Notes under the pieces: generated by a model | The model's input: only the letters and a program-made list of their open reading frames with translations | What the model was told of the DNA's origin: nothing | The model's database searches: none | Position numbers and translations under genes: made by a program | Assembly (NCBI GenBank): GCA_963744105.1 | Contig: CAVUSJ010000005.1 | Location: 62,001-126,000, forward strand | Reading direction: 5' to 3' | Source: DASUPK01 sp963744105 | GTDB lineage: Bacteria > Actinomycetota > Thermoleophilia > Solirubrobacterales > 70-9 | DNA length: 64,000 bases | Part shown: in pieces, positions 16,662-22,861 of the stretch | Layout of the letters: each line of letters begins with the position of its first letter | Numbering within the stretch: position 1 is the first letter of the stretch

Positions 16662-16853
16662 TCGGAGGAGAACGTCGATCTGGTCCGACGACTGCTGGAG
16701 ATGTTCGCGAAGCGTGAGCACGAGGCGGTGTTCGCTTTCTACGCGCCCGACATCGAGTGGGACGCGACAGCGTGGGAGTCGATTGCGGCGGTGAACAACG
16801 GGATCGTCAAAACCTTGAGCAGGTCTCCGTCCATACCCCGCCCGGCAAGCTAG
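16659..16853 (+). pseudogene. SnoaL-like gene, truncated N-terminal fragment
   Basis: The frame from ATG 16659 encodes MSEENVDLVRRLLEMFAKR and FAFYAPDIEWDATAW, a standard start of SnoaL/NTF2-fold proteins. It loses all resemblance after about residue 45 and stops at 64 residues instead of about 130. The DUF4239 gene begins 22 bases later. A fragment resembling the missing C-terminal end lies beyond that gene (17713-17850), so the gene may have been split by an insertion. Confidence 0.55.
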
Positions 16854-16875
16854 CCGACTGCGGCATGATGCCAGC

Positions 16876-17712
16876 GTGAACCTCTGGCTGGTGGCCCTGA
16901 TCGTCGCGGTTGGCGCCGCGGCGGCGGTCGGCCTCATGTATCTGGTCCGCCGCCGGTCGAAGGCCGACCACTTCTTCATCGAAATCGAGCGTGGCGCCGG
17001 GATCTTCGCGTTCCTCGGCACCGCCTTTGCGGTCATCCTCGCTTTCGTCGTTCTCGCGGCCTTCCAGAGCTTCAATGACGCCAAGGCCGGTGCAGAGAAG
17101 GAGGCCACGTCGGTGGTGGAACTCTCGCGGACGGCCGAGTTCTTCCCCGCGCCCGAGAAGGATCCGATCGAGGGCGTCCTGATCTGTTACGGGCGGGCCG
17201 TGATCCACGAGGAATGGCCCGCGATGAAGAGCGGGGACCGAAGCCCGCTGGTGGGGGCGTGGGTGAACAGCTTCCAGGGCGATCTCAAGCAGCTGAATCC
17301 CCGGACCGAGGCGCAGAAGGCCGCGTTCCTGCAGCTCCTCGCGCAGCAGGACAACCGGACCGACGGCCGGCGGGAGCGGCTCAGCGAGGCGAACCGCTCG
17401 ATCCCGGCGCCAGTCTGGTTCTTCCTCGGCATCGGCGCCCTCGTGACGATCGGCTTCGCCTTTTTCTTCGCCGACCGGCGCGAGGGTTTCCTCGTGCAGG
17501 GGAGCCTGATCGCGGCGATCGCCGCCCTGGTCATCTCGGGTCTCCTGCTGGTCTGGTTCCTCGACCATCCTTACGAGAACAGCAGCGGCAGCATCACGCC
17601 GGACGAGATGGAGCGGCAGCTCGTGATCGTCGAGCGCGAGCACAGGGACGTCGTGCCGCCGTGCGACGACGAGGGCCATCGGGCGTCCCCGCCGCCCGCG
17701 GTCAGGAGCTAG
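16876..17712 (+). CDS. DUF4239-like (bestrophin-type) membrane protein
   Basis: A 278-residue membrane protein. TM helices lie at about 3-22, 40-65, 175-195 and 205-225. The cytoplasmic middle contains a helix-rich region with AGAEKEATSVVELSRTAEF, typical of DUF4239, a family distantly related to bestrophin anion channels; the function is not established. The GTG start 16876 has only a weak ribosome-binding site. The C-terminal 50 residues are hydrophilic. Its position between two halves of what looks like one SnoaL-like gene suggests it arrived by insertion. Confidence 0.75.
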   Translation: MNLWLVALIVAVGAAAAVGLMYLVRRRSKADHFFIEIERGAGIFAFLGTAFAVILAFVVLAAFQSFNDAKAGAEKEATSVVELSRTAEFFPAPEKDPIEGVLICYGRAVIHEEWPAMKSGDRSPLVGAWVNSFQGDLKQLNPRTEAQKAAFLQLLAQQDNRTDGRRERLSEANRSIPAPVWFFLGIGALVTIGFAFFFADRREGFLVQGSLIAAIAALVISGLLLVWFLDHPYENSSGSITPDEMERQLVIVEREHRDVVPPCDDEGHRASPPPAVRS

Positions 17713-17850
17713 GGACAGTCACGTTAACGGCGGGCGGTGCGCAAGGACCGATCGATATGGGCATCGACGGATTCGACTGCGAAGTCATCGACGGCAAGAT
17801 CGCACGAGTGACGGCCTTCCTGACCTTCGAAGGCGTCATGTCACGCTGGG
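17713..17850 (+). pseudogene. Possible C-terminal remnant of a SnoaL/NTF2-fold gene
   Basis: One frame in this gap reads FDCEVIDGKIARVTAFLTFEG, which resembles the last beta strands of SnoaL-like proteins (pattern V-x-DGKI-x-R-x-x-x-F). It has no start signal of its own and runs into the convergent SRPBCC gene. It is short, so the assignment is tentative. Confidence 0.3.
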
Positions 17851-18291
17851 TCACGCGCTCTCGACGCGCACCTTCAGCTCGCCCGGGCGGGCGTTCACCA
17901 ACATGGCCCGGATGGCGGCTTCGACTGGCCCGCGGATGAGCATCCCGAGCACGCGTCCAGGGTCGCTGTCGAGCGCGTAGGTCGCACGCGTTCGCCCCTC
18001 GCCGAGATCCTCCAGCGTCCAGGAGCCCTCCACGGACTTGAGGTCACCCTTCTCCTGCGTCCACGAAAGCCGCATCGGAGGCTCGTAGCGGAACCGCACC
18101 TGCGTCTTTACATGCCTGACCTTGATGTCGTTCTCGGTCTCCACCAGCGTTGGTCGCCCGGCGGCGTCGCGTTCCAACGCCGACATCGCCACCATCCCGC
18201 CCTGCCATTCCGGGGCCGTGAGCACGTCCTCCACCACGGCCCATACGTCATCCAGGGGCGCCTCGATCTCTGCGCTGGCGGTGCCGCCCAT
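17851..18291 (-). CDS. SRPBCC (polyketide cyclase/START-like) family protein
   Basis: A 146-residue lipid- or ligand-binding fold. It has an N-terminal strand-helix SAEIEAPLDDVWAVVEDV with the usual PEWQ-like turn (LTAPEWQGGM), the central RFRYEPPMRLSWTQEKGD strands and the long C-terminal helix (LIRGPVEAAIRAMLVNARPGEL). Members bind hydrophobic ligands or assist polyketide, CoxG-type and stress functions; nothing here narrows it. It has no operon partner on its strand. Its 5' side faces a 300-base gap (18292-18591) that carries box2 copy 7 and an inverted repeat. Confidence 0.8.
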   Translation of the reverse strand: MGGTASAEIEAPLDDVWAVVEDVLTAPEWQGGMVAMSALERDAAGRPTLVETENDIKVRHVKTQVRFRYEPPMRLSWTQEKGDLKSVEGSWTLEDLGEGRTRATYALDSDPGRVLGMLIRGPVEAAIRAMLVNARPGELKVRVESA

Positions 18292-18438
18292 GTGTGCGAT
18301 CGGGGGCCTCCCCCGTAGTGGTCAGGAGCCCGGAGACCTTATCGCTGGTGCGGTACCCGCCTTACCCCCGCTTCTCCCTCGCGCGACAGCACTGCAGGTC
18401 CACTCCCAGTGCCACGACCCCTGGAAGGCGGGGCACTC

Positions 18439-18458
18439 CTGCTTTGCATGGAAAGCAG
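18439..18458 (+). repeat. Box2 hairpin, copy 7
   Basis: Exact match to copy 6 box2 (CTGCTTT-GCATGG-AAAGCAG), followed by CGCTCTTCGCCTGG, a weaker version of the copy 1 spacer. It lies 134 bases upstream of the secreted-protein gene, in the same orientation. Confidence 0.65.
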
Positions 18459-18520
18459 CGCTCTTCGCCTGGCGCACGCTGATGACGCATGCGCTTCCGG
18501 CGTCACACTCGCTACATCCC

Positions 18521-18551
18521 CTGCTTCGGCGTGTTACTTATTGCGAAGCAG
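18521..18551 (+). promoter_or_regulatory. Inverted repeat in the leader of the secreted-protein gene
   Basis: Arms CTGCTTCG (18521-18528) and CGAAGCAG (18544-18551) flank a 15-base AT-richer loop, 40 bases before the ATG at 18592. It could be an operator or an mRNA hairpin. The stem shares CTGCTT/AAGCAG with box2. Confidence 0.4.
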
Positions 18552-18591
18552 GAAGTCGCCGGTAAGGCAATACAGACAGGAAAGAGGAGTC

Positions 18592-19308
18592 ATGAGCAAG
18601 CGAAAGTGTGTGCTCACGGCGTCGTTGGGCGTCATTGGTGCTCTGTTGATGAGCGGGACTGCCTCGGCGGCCGTCACCGGCATCAGCTACACGGCCACGG
18701 TGTCGCCTAAGAAGCAATCGAACAAGACGTTCGGCCCGGCGTCGATCAGCAACAACATCGAGACCTTCTACACCGGCGGATTTCTGCCAACGCCGACCGA
18801 GACCGCCATTGTCTTCAGCACGGACCTCAAGTTCACCCCCGGCAATGTCGCGAAGTGCCAGCTCAGCCAGATCAACACCGCGCCGCAGTCGACGGCCGAC
18901 GCCGCATGCGGCAAGGCCAAGATCGGACAGGGCAGCGCCCTGATCAACGGCGGGATTCTGACCGGCAAGGTGGCCGCCTACAACGGCATCCCGTCGGGCA
19001 GCAGCCCGAGCGTCTATCTGCATGTGGACGTGTTCTCCGGGTCGACCTACACGTTCAGCACGACGTTGACCGGCGTCCTGAATCTCTCGACGAACACGCT
19101 CACGGTGCAGATCCCGCCCACGGGCACCTCGATCACGCACTTCGACACGACGATCAACAAGATCAAGTCGGGGAAGAAGAAGGGTCATACGACCTACTAC
19201 GTGATGGCGCGGTGCCACAAGAAGTGGGTCAACTCGGCGGTGACCCGGTTCGCCGACGGCTCGACCAGGGGCTCCCAGTCGGTCCAGAAGTGCAAGCCCA
19301 AGAAATAA
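18592..19308 (+). CDS. Secreted protein of unknown function (238 aa)
   Basis: Residues 1-26 are a Sec signal peptide (KRKC, then hydrophobic LTASLGVIGALLMSGTASA with an AxA cleavage site). The mature part is a beta-rich, Ser/Thr/Gly-rich domain with one Cys pair region (KCQLSQIN and ADAACGKAKIG) and a basic C-terminal third (KIKSGKKKGHTTYYV, CKPKK). Proteins with the same Cys/AACG-IG pattern are frequent in Solirubrobacterales, from memory, with no known role. AGAGGAG lies before ATG. A strong hairpin terminator follows at 19339-19356, and a box2 repeat and inverted repeat lie upstream. Confidence 0.82.
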   Translation: MSKRKCVLTASLGVIGALLMSGTASAAVTGISYTATVSPKKQSNKTFGPASISNNIETFYTGGFLPTPTETAIVFSTDLKFTPGNVAKCQLSQINTAPQSTADAACGKAKIGQGSALINGGILTGKVAAYNGIPSGSSPSVYLHVDVFSGSTYTFSTTLTGVLNLSTNTLTVQIPPTGTSITHFDTTINKIKSGKKKGHTTYYVMARCHKKWVNSAVTRFADGSTRGSQSVQKCKPKK

Positions 19309-19338
19309 GCAAACTCAGTCGGCTGAATCCGCGAGATG

Positions 19339-19356
19339 GGCGGCCTTCGGGCCGCC
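19339..19356 (+). terminator. Hairpin terminator after the secreted-protein gene
   Basis: Perfect 7-bp stem GGCGGCC, TTCG tetraloop, GGCCGCC, with GCGAG/CTCGC extending the stem outward. It lies 30 bases after the stop codon. There is no long T-tract, as usual in high-GC actinobacteria. Confidence 0.75.
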
Positions 19357-19424
19357 TCCTCGCGTCCATGTCCTAAAGGAAGCTGCCGGCCCTTTCGGCG
19401 ACCCGCGGCAGCCGCAGCGAAGTT

Positions 19425-19500
19425 GCCGCTTTGGACGAGAAGCGGCTATCCGCTTTGCATGGAAAGCGTGCGTCTTACGCGAGATACTGCCTGGGCGATG
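19425..19500 (+). repeat. Paired-hairpin repeat, copy 8, plus leader ending in ATG
   Basis: Box1 (19425-19446), TAT, box2 (19450-19468; CGCTTTGCATGGAAAGCG), then a leader GTCTTACGCGAGATACTGCC and TGGGCGATG (ATG at 19498). Box1-TAT-box2 matches copy 3; the leader matches copy 6. The GFA-family gene starts at 19533, 33 bases further on. The ATG at 19498 opens only a short frame. Confidence 0.75.
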
Positions 19501-19532
19501 TCACGACCAGACCTCAAGCGAGGGGAGAACTC

Positions 19533-19970
19533 ATGAGCCAGGCTGAAGACACGTTCAAAGGGCAGTGTTACTGCGGCGCCGTGACGATTGAAGTCACGGG
19601 GGATCCGGAGGGCGCCGGCTACTGCCATTGCAAGGCATGCAGGAGCTGGTCCGCCGGCCCGGTCAACGCATTCACGCTCTGGAAGCCCGAGGCGGTCAAG
19701 GTGACCCAGGGAGAAGACCAGATCGGTGAGTACAACGCGAACGAGCGGAGCTATCGGCAGTGGTGCAAGTCCTGTGGAGGCCATCTGCTGACACGACACC
19801 CGCAGTGGGGTCTAATCGACGTCTACGCGGCGACGATCCCCGAATTTCCGTTTGAACCCGGGGTGCACGTCAATTACGAGTCGACGGTGCTGCCCATGAA
19901 AGATGGCCTCCCCAAGCTCAAGGACTTCCCCGAAGAGCTGGGCGGCTCCGGCGAGACGCTGGCCGAGTAG
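19533..19970 (+). CDS. GFA-family (glutathione-dependent formaldehyde-activating-like) zinc protein
   Basis: A 145-residue Mss4-like/GFA fold. Zinc ligands are visible as CYC (about 12-14), CHCKAC (about 32-37) and CKSC (about 78-81). GFA proteins were first described as adding glutathione to formaldehyde; most members outside proteobacteria have no proven activity, and actinobacteria usually lack glutathione. A good ribosome-binding site (GAGGGGAG) precedes ATG 19533. An upstream paired-hairpin repeat probably contributes the promoter or leader. Confidence 0.88.
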   Translation: MSQAEDTFKGQCYCGAVTIEVTGDPEGAGYCHCKACRSWSAGPVNAFTLWKPEAVKVTQGEDQIGEYNANERSYRQWCKSCGGHLLTRHPQWGLIDVYAATIPEFPFEPGVHVNYESTVLPMKDGLPKLKDFPEELGGSGETLAE

Positions 19971-19996
19971 CGGCGCGAGCGGCAGGATTTCCTCAC

Positions 19997-20018
19997 GCCG
20001 CTTTGGACGAGAAGCGGC
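19997..20018 (+). repeat. Box1 hairpin, copy 9, in a convergent gap
   Basis: Exact box1 (arms GCCGCTT and AAGCGGC, loop TGGACGAG). It lies in the 63-base gap between the facing stops of the GFA gene (19970) and the DUF6529-like gene (20034), as copy 4 does at its locus. Confidence 0.65.
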
Positions 20019-20033
20019 GGCGAAGCGCCCATC

Positions 20034-20612
20034 TCAGAGTGAGGGGAGTCGGAAGTCGTTGAAGTACCAGAGCGCGCTCGTGTACCAGAGCACGGCGACT
20101 ACGACGACCAGGGTTCCGCCGACTACCGGCAGCGCCCAACCCGGCACGCGCCAGCGCGGCGACTGCACCAGGACAACCTTGGCCACGAAGGCGCCGTAGA
20201 GGAAGCAGCCGGCGACGGAGTGGACTGCGACGCGGGTGTCGAGGTTGGTCTGCACCCCGTAGGCGAAGGCGCAGTGGTAGGCGATCGGGATCGTCAGCAG
20301 GATGGCAAGGGCGCCGACCGCGCGGTGCACGGGACCGACACGCGGCGGGGCGATGCCGATCCCGGGCAACCGCCCGTACATCCACAGCGCCAGGCCGAGC
20401 TGGATGGCCGCGAAGGCGAGCACGCCGGTAGCGAGCCACGACTTGAGCTTGAAGGTGTCCGGGCCGCTCTGGCCGAACAGCGATGTGGTGTAGTCGGGAG
20501 TGTGCTGCGTGCCGAAGGCGTAGAGAGCACCCGCCACCGCAGCGCCCGCCACCCCCGCACCGAGCAATATCGGGGTTGACGCGCCCAGGCGCGGCGCGCG
20601 CACTGCCCTCAC
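20034..20612 (-). CDS. DUF6529-like membrane protein
   Basis: A 192-residue protein with five predicted membrane helices. Conserved-looking polar points include WMYGRLPG, VHRAVGALAILLTIPIAYHCAFAYG (His in the membrane, cytochrome-b561-like spacing) and VAVHSVAGCFLYGAFVAK. The paired intramembrane His residues suggest haem or redox function, but this is inference; the family is annotated only as DUF6529. The start is GTG 20612 and no alternative looks better. The gene ends against copy 9 of the hairpin repeat. Confidence 0.72.
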   Translation of the reverse strand: MRAVRAPRLGASTPILLGAGVAGAAVAGALYAFGTQHTPDYTTSLFGQSGPDTFKLKSWLATGVLAFAAIQLGLALWMYGRLPGIGIAPPRVGPVHRAVGALAILLTIPIAYHCAFAYGVQTNLDTRVAVHSVAGCFLYGAFVAKVVLVQSPRWRVPGWALPVVGGTLVVVVAVLWYTSALWYFNDFRLPSL

Positions 20613-20747
20613 CGTCGCCGCCCATCTGTTGGTTGCCCGATGGCCGCTATTTGACGGTCAGCGTACCTGCCCGACCGCAACGCCTTGAGGTGGGAATGGA
20701 CGACTGGGCCTGGGCGCAGCTGCGACCCTGGCTCGAAGTGCGGACCG

Positions 20748-21578
20748 CTACGGCGCGTTGATGAAGTCGAGACTCGCCGAGACCCGCGAGTAGACGGTCG
20801 GCGCCGCCGGCAGGCCGCAGAGCGCGCCGCCGTAGGAGACCGTGCCGACCTCGACCGGCCCCGTCAGCGTGTCGGCGACCAGCGGTCCGCCGCTGTCGCC
20901 GGAGCAGGCTGAGGTGTGGATCTTGAAGCGGCCCGGCTTCTTCTTCTTGGCGCCGAGAGCGCAGATCATGCTCTCCGGCGCAAACAGATCGCGCGTGTAG
21001 GCCTTCAGGCAGCGGCTGTCGGATCGCGACTGCTCGATCGTCGCCTTAAGGAAGCCCGAGAGGCGCGTCCCGAACGGGTTCGTCGCCCCGTATCCGGCCA
21101 CCCGCAGCTGGGCGCCGACCCCCGTGGTCGCGTTGTTCTGGTCGGGCGTCGCGACTGCCACCGGCGTCACGTTCGCTGGCGCGGCCAGGTTGAGTACGGC
21201 CACATCGTGCAGGCCGGTCTGCTCGAAGTCGGGATGGACCCTTCCTGAGACGACGCCGATCGACTGGCCGACCGAGATGTCGCGGAGCGTCGGCCGGCCG
21301 ATGATCACCTGGAAGTTGGCGAGGTTGAAGCCGTCCACGCAGTGACCGGCGGTGAGGACCTTGGTCGGGCCGATCACCGAGCCGCTGCAGTGCATGTGGC
21401 CCTTGCGGAAGATCGCCACCGCGAACGGCCACTGGGCCGGGTCGGCGCGTCCGCCGCCGACGATGGACGCGTGAGCGCGAGGCGCGGCGGGCGCGGCGGA
21501 CGGCAGCGCTCCGATGCCCAGCGCGGACATGCAGGCCAGCACTGCGATCAGGCTGCGTTTGCGGCGACTCAGCTCCAT
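20748..21578 (-). CDS. Secreted chymotrypsin-fold serine protease (S1 family)
   Basis: A 276-residue pre-pro protease. A signal peptide (residues 1-31, basic start then LIAVLACMSALGIGAL) is followed by a short propeptide and the activation site IVGGGRA at about 39. The triad is His in TAGHC, Asp in HDVAVLNL and Ser in CSGDSGGP. The residue six before the catalytic Ser (chymotrypsin position 189) is Ser, not Asp, so cleavage after aromatic or large residues is more likely than trypsin-like. A KKKK loop near 215 is unusual. It is exported and may degrade extracellular protein. Confidence 0.92.
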   Translation of the reverse strand: MELSRRKRSLIAVLACMSALGIGALPSAAPAAPRAHASIVGGGRADPAQWPFAVAIFRKGHMHCSGSVIGPTKVLTAGHCVDGFNLANFQVIIGRPTLRDISVGQSIGVVSGRVHPDFEQTGLHDVAVLNLAAPANVTPVAVATPDQNNATTGVGAQLRVAGYGATNPFGTRLSGFLKATIEQSRSDSRCLKAYTRDLFAPESMICALGAKKKKPGRFKIHTSACSGDSGGPLVADTLTGPVEVGTVSYGGALCGLPAAPTVYSRVSASLDFINAP

Positions 21579-21599
21579 GGTCTCCTCTCTGCTCCCTGC

Positions 21600-22274
21600 T
21601 CAGTCGAGTCCGAGCTCGTGACGGTAGTGGCGGGCGTACTCGTCACGCTTCTCCAGCACATTCTCCACGTAGTCGCGCGTTTCGGGGAATGGAATGTCGT
21701 CCAGGCTGAGGCTCGAACCGCCCCAGTTGGCCACGTTCGTCTCCCCGGCGTTGTACGCGGCCAGCGCGGCGATCTCATTGTCCCCGAACTTCTGGATCAG
21801 GTAGTGGAGGTAGAAGGTCCCGTAGCGAATATTGATGTCCGGGTCCGAGAGGTCCTCGAACTTGAACGTCTGGCCGCCGCTGAGGCTCTCGATCACCTTC
21901 GCGGTGCTCGGGGTGATCTGCATCAGCCCCCGCGCTCCGGCGTGCGAGGTCTGGTCCCGGAAGCGCGACTCGGTGTAGATCACCGCGGCGATCAGGTCCG
22001 CCGGCACGTCCTTCTCGGCCGCCTGCTGGCGGATGATGTCCTCATGCTGGAGTGGCAGGGTCACCTGCTCCAGGGCATTCTGGAAACGGTCGCTGTTGAC
22101 GAGCAGGAAGGCGCCGAGGGCGCCGACCAGCACGGTCCCCGTGATGACCAGGGCGCGGCGGCGACGCTCGGAGCGCCGTCGGCCCGTTTTGCGCGTGGTC
22201 CGGCGTGTCTTCGAGCGCGAGGCGCTGCGCTTCGAGCGCGCGCGCGCGGATCGCACCGAGGTGCTCGGACTCAT
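21600..22274 (-). CDS. Membrane-anchored lytic transglycosylase (SLT domain)
   Basis: A 224-residue protein. Residues 1-40 are extremely basic (Arg/Lys/Ser), 43-62 form one TM helix, and the rest is an exported lysozyme-like SLT domain. It has the catalytic Glu in YTESRF, the GLMQITPSTA motif and AALAAYNAGETNV. It cleaves peptidoglycan glycan strands to leave 1,6-anhydro ends. The start ATG overlaps the coaE stop (ATGA), so it is co-translated with coaE, which is common in actinobacteria of this group. Confidence 0.92.
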   Translation of the reverse strand: MSPSTSVRSARARSKRSASRSKTRRTTRKTGRRRSERRRRALVITGTVLVGALGAFLLVNSDRFQNALEQVTLPLQHEDIIRQQAAEKDVPADLIAAVIYTESRFRDQTSHAGARGLMQITPSTAKVIESLSGGQTFKFEDLSDPDINIRYGTFYLHYLIQKFGDNEIAALAAYNAGETNVANWGGSSLSLDDIPFPETRDYVENVLEKRDEYARHYRHELGLD

Positions 22275-22861
22275 ACACCGCCCCCCTGGCGCAGTTCATC
22301 GATCAGCTTGTTCACCTCTCTATCCAACGCTTCAAGCGACTCATCGTTGCGGATGACGTGGTCGGCACGGCGCTCCTTCTCAGTCTGATCCAGCTGCCGG
22401 TCCTCCCTCCCGGCCAGTCCCGCCTGGCCGCGCTCGCGCAGGCGTGCGTCGCGGATCTCGTCGTCCGCGATCACGGCGAGGGTGGCGTCGAAGGCGTCCT
22501 CCATCGCCGCCTCGAAGAGCAGGGGAACCTCGACCACCGCGATCTCGACCTCGGGGCCGAGCCCCTGGCGCCATTCGAGCACGTGGGCCCCGACGCGGGG
22601 GTGGGTGACGCTCTCGAGCCAGGTGAGCTCGTCGCGGTCCGCGAAGACGATCTCCCCCACCCTGTCGCGATCGACCCTGCCGTTCGGCGCTATCTCCTCC
22701 CCCCAGCGCTCCACCACCGCGTCGCGCACCTGCTCGTCATCGAGGATGTCGTGGGCGACTTTGTCGGTCGAGAGCACCGGGATGCCGCGCCTCTCGAAAG
22801 CGGCCAGCGCTTCGGACTTGCCGGCCCCGATTCCTCCCGTGAGGCCTACGAAGCGGGTCAA
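22271..22861 (-). CDS. coaE: Dephospho-CoA kinase
   Basis: Last step of coenzyme A biosynthesis: phosphorylates the 3'-OH of dephospho-CoA. The 196-residue protein has P-loop GGIGAGKS, substrate motif STDKVAHDIL, lid region RLRERGQAGL and a family-normal length. The TTG start overlaps the rpsA stop (TTGA) and the stop overlaps the transglycosylase start (ATGA), giving a compact rpsA-coaE-slt operon. The extra DUF2157-like tail seen in mycobacterial CoaE is absent. Confidence 0.95.
   Translation of the reverse strand: MTRFVGLTGGIGAGKSEALAAFERRGIPVLSTDKVAHDILDDEQVRDAVVERWGEEIAPNGRVDRDRVGEIVFADRDELTWLESVTHPRVGAHVLEWRQGLGPEVEIAVVEVPLLFEAAMEDAFDATLAVIADDEIRDARLRERGQAGLAGREDRQLDQTEKERRADHVIRNDESLEALDREVNKLIDELRQGGGV

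Noticed and set aside
13801..20018. CRISPR array
   Set aside because: The hairpins are not regularly spaced, the intervals hold genes, and no Cas gene is present.
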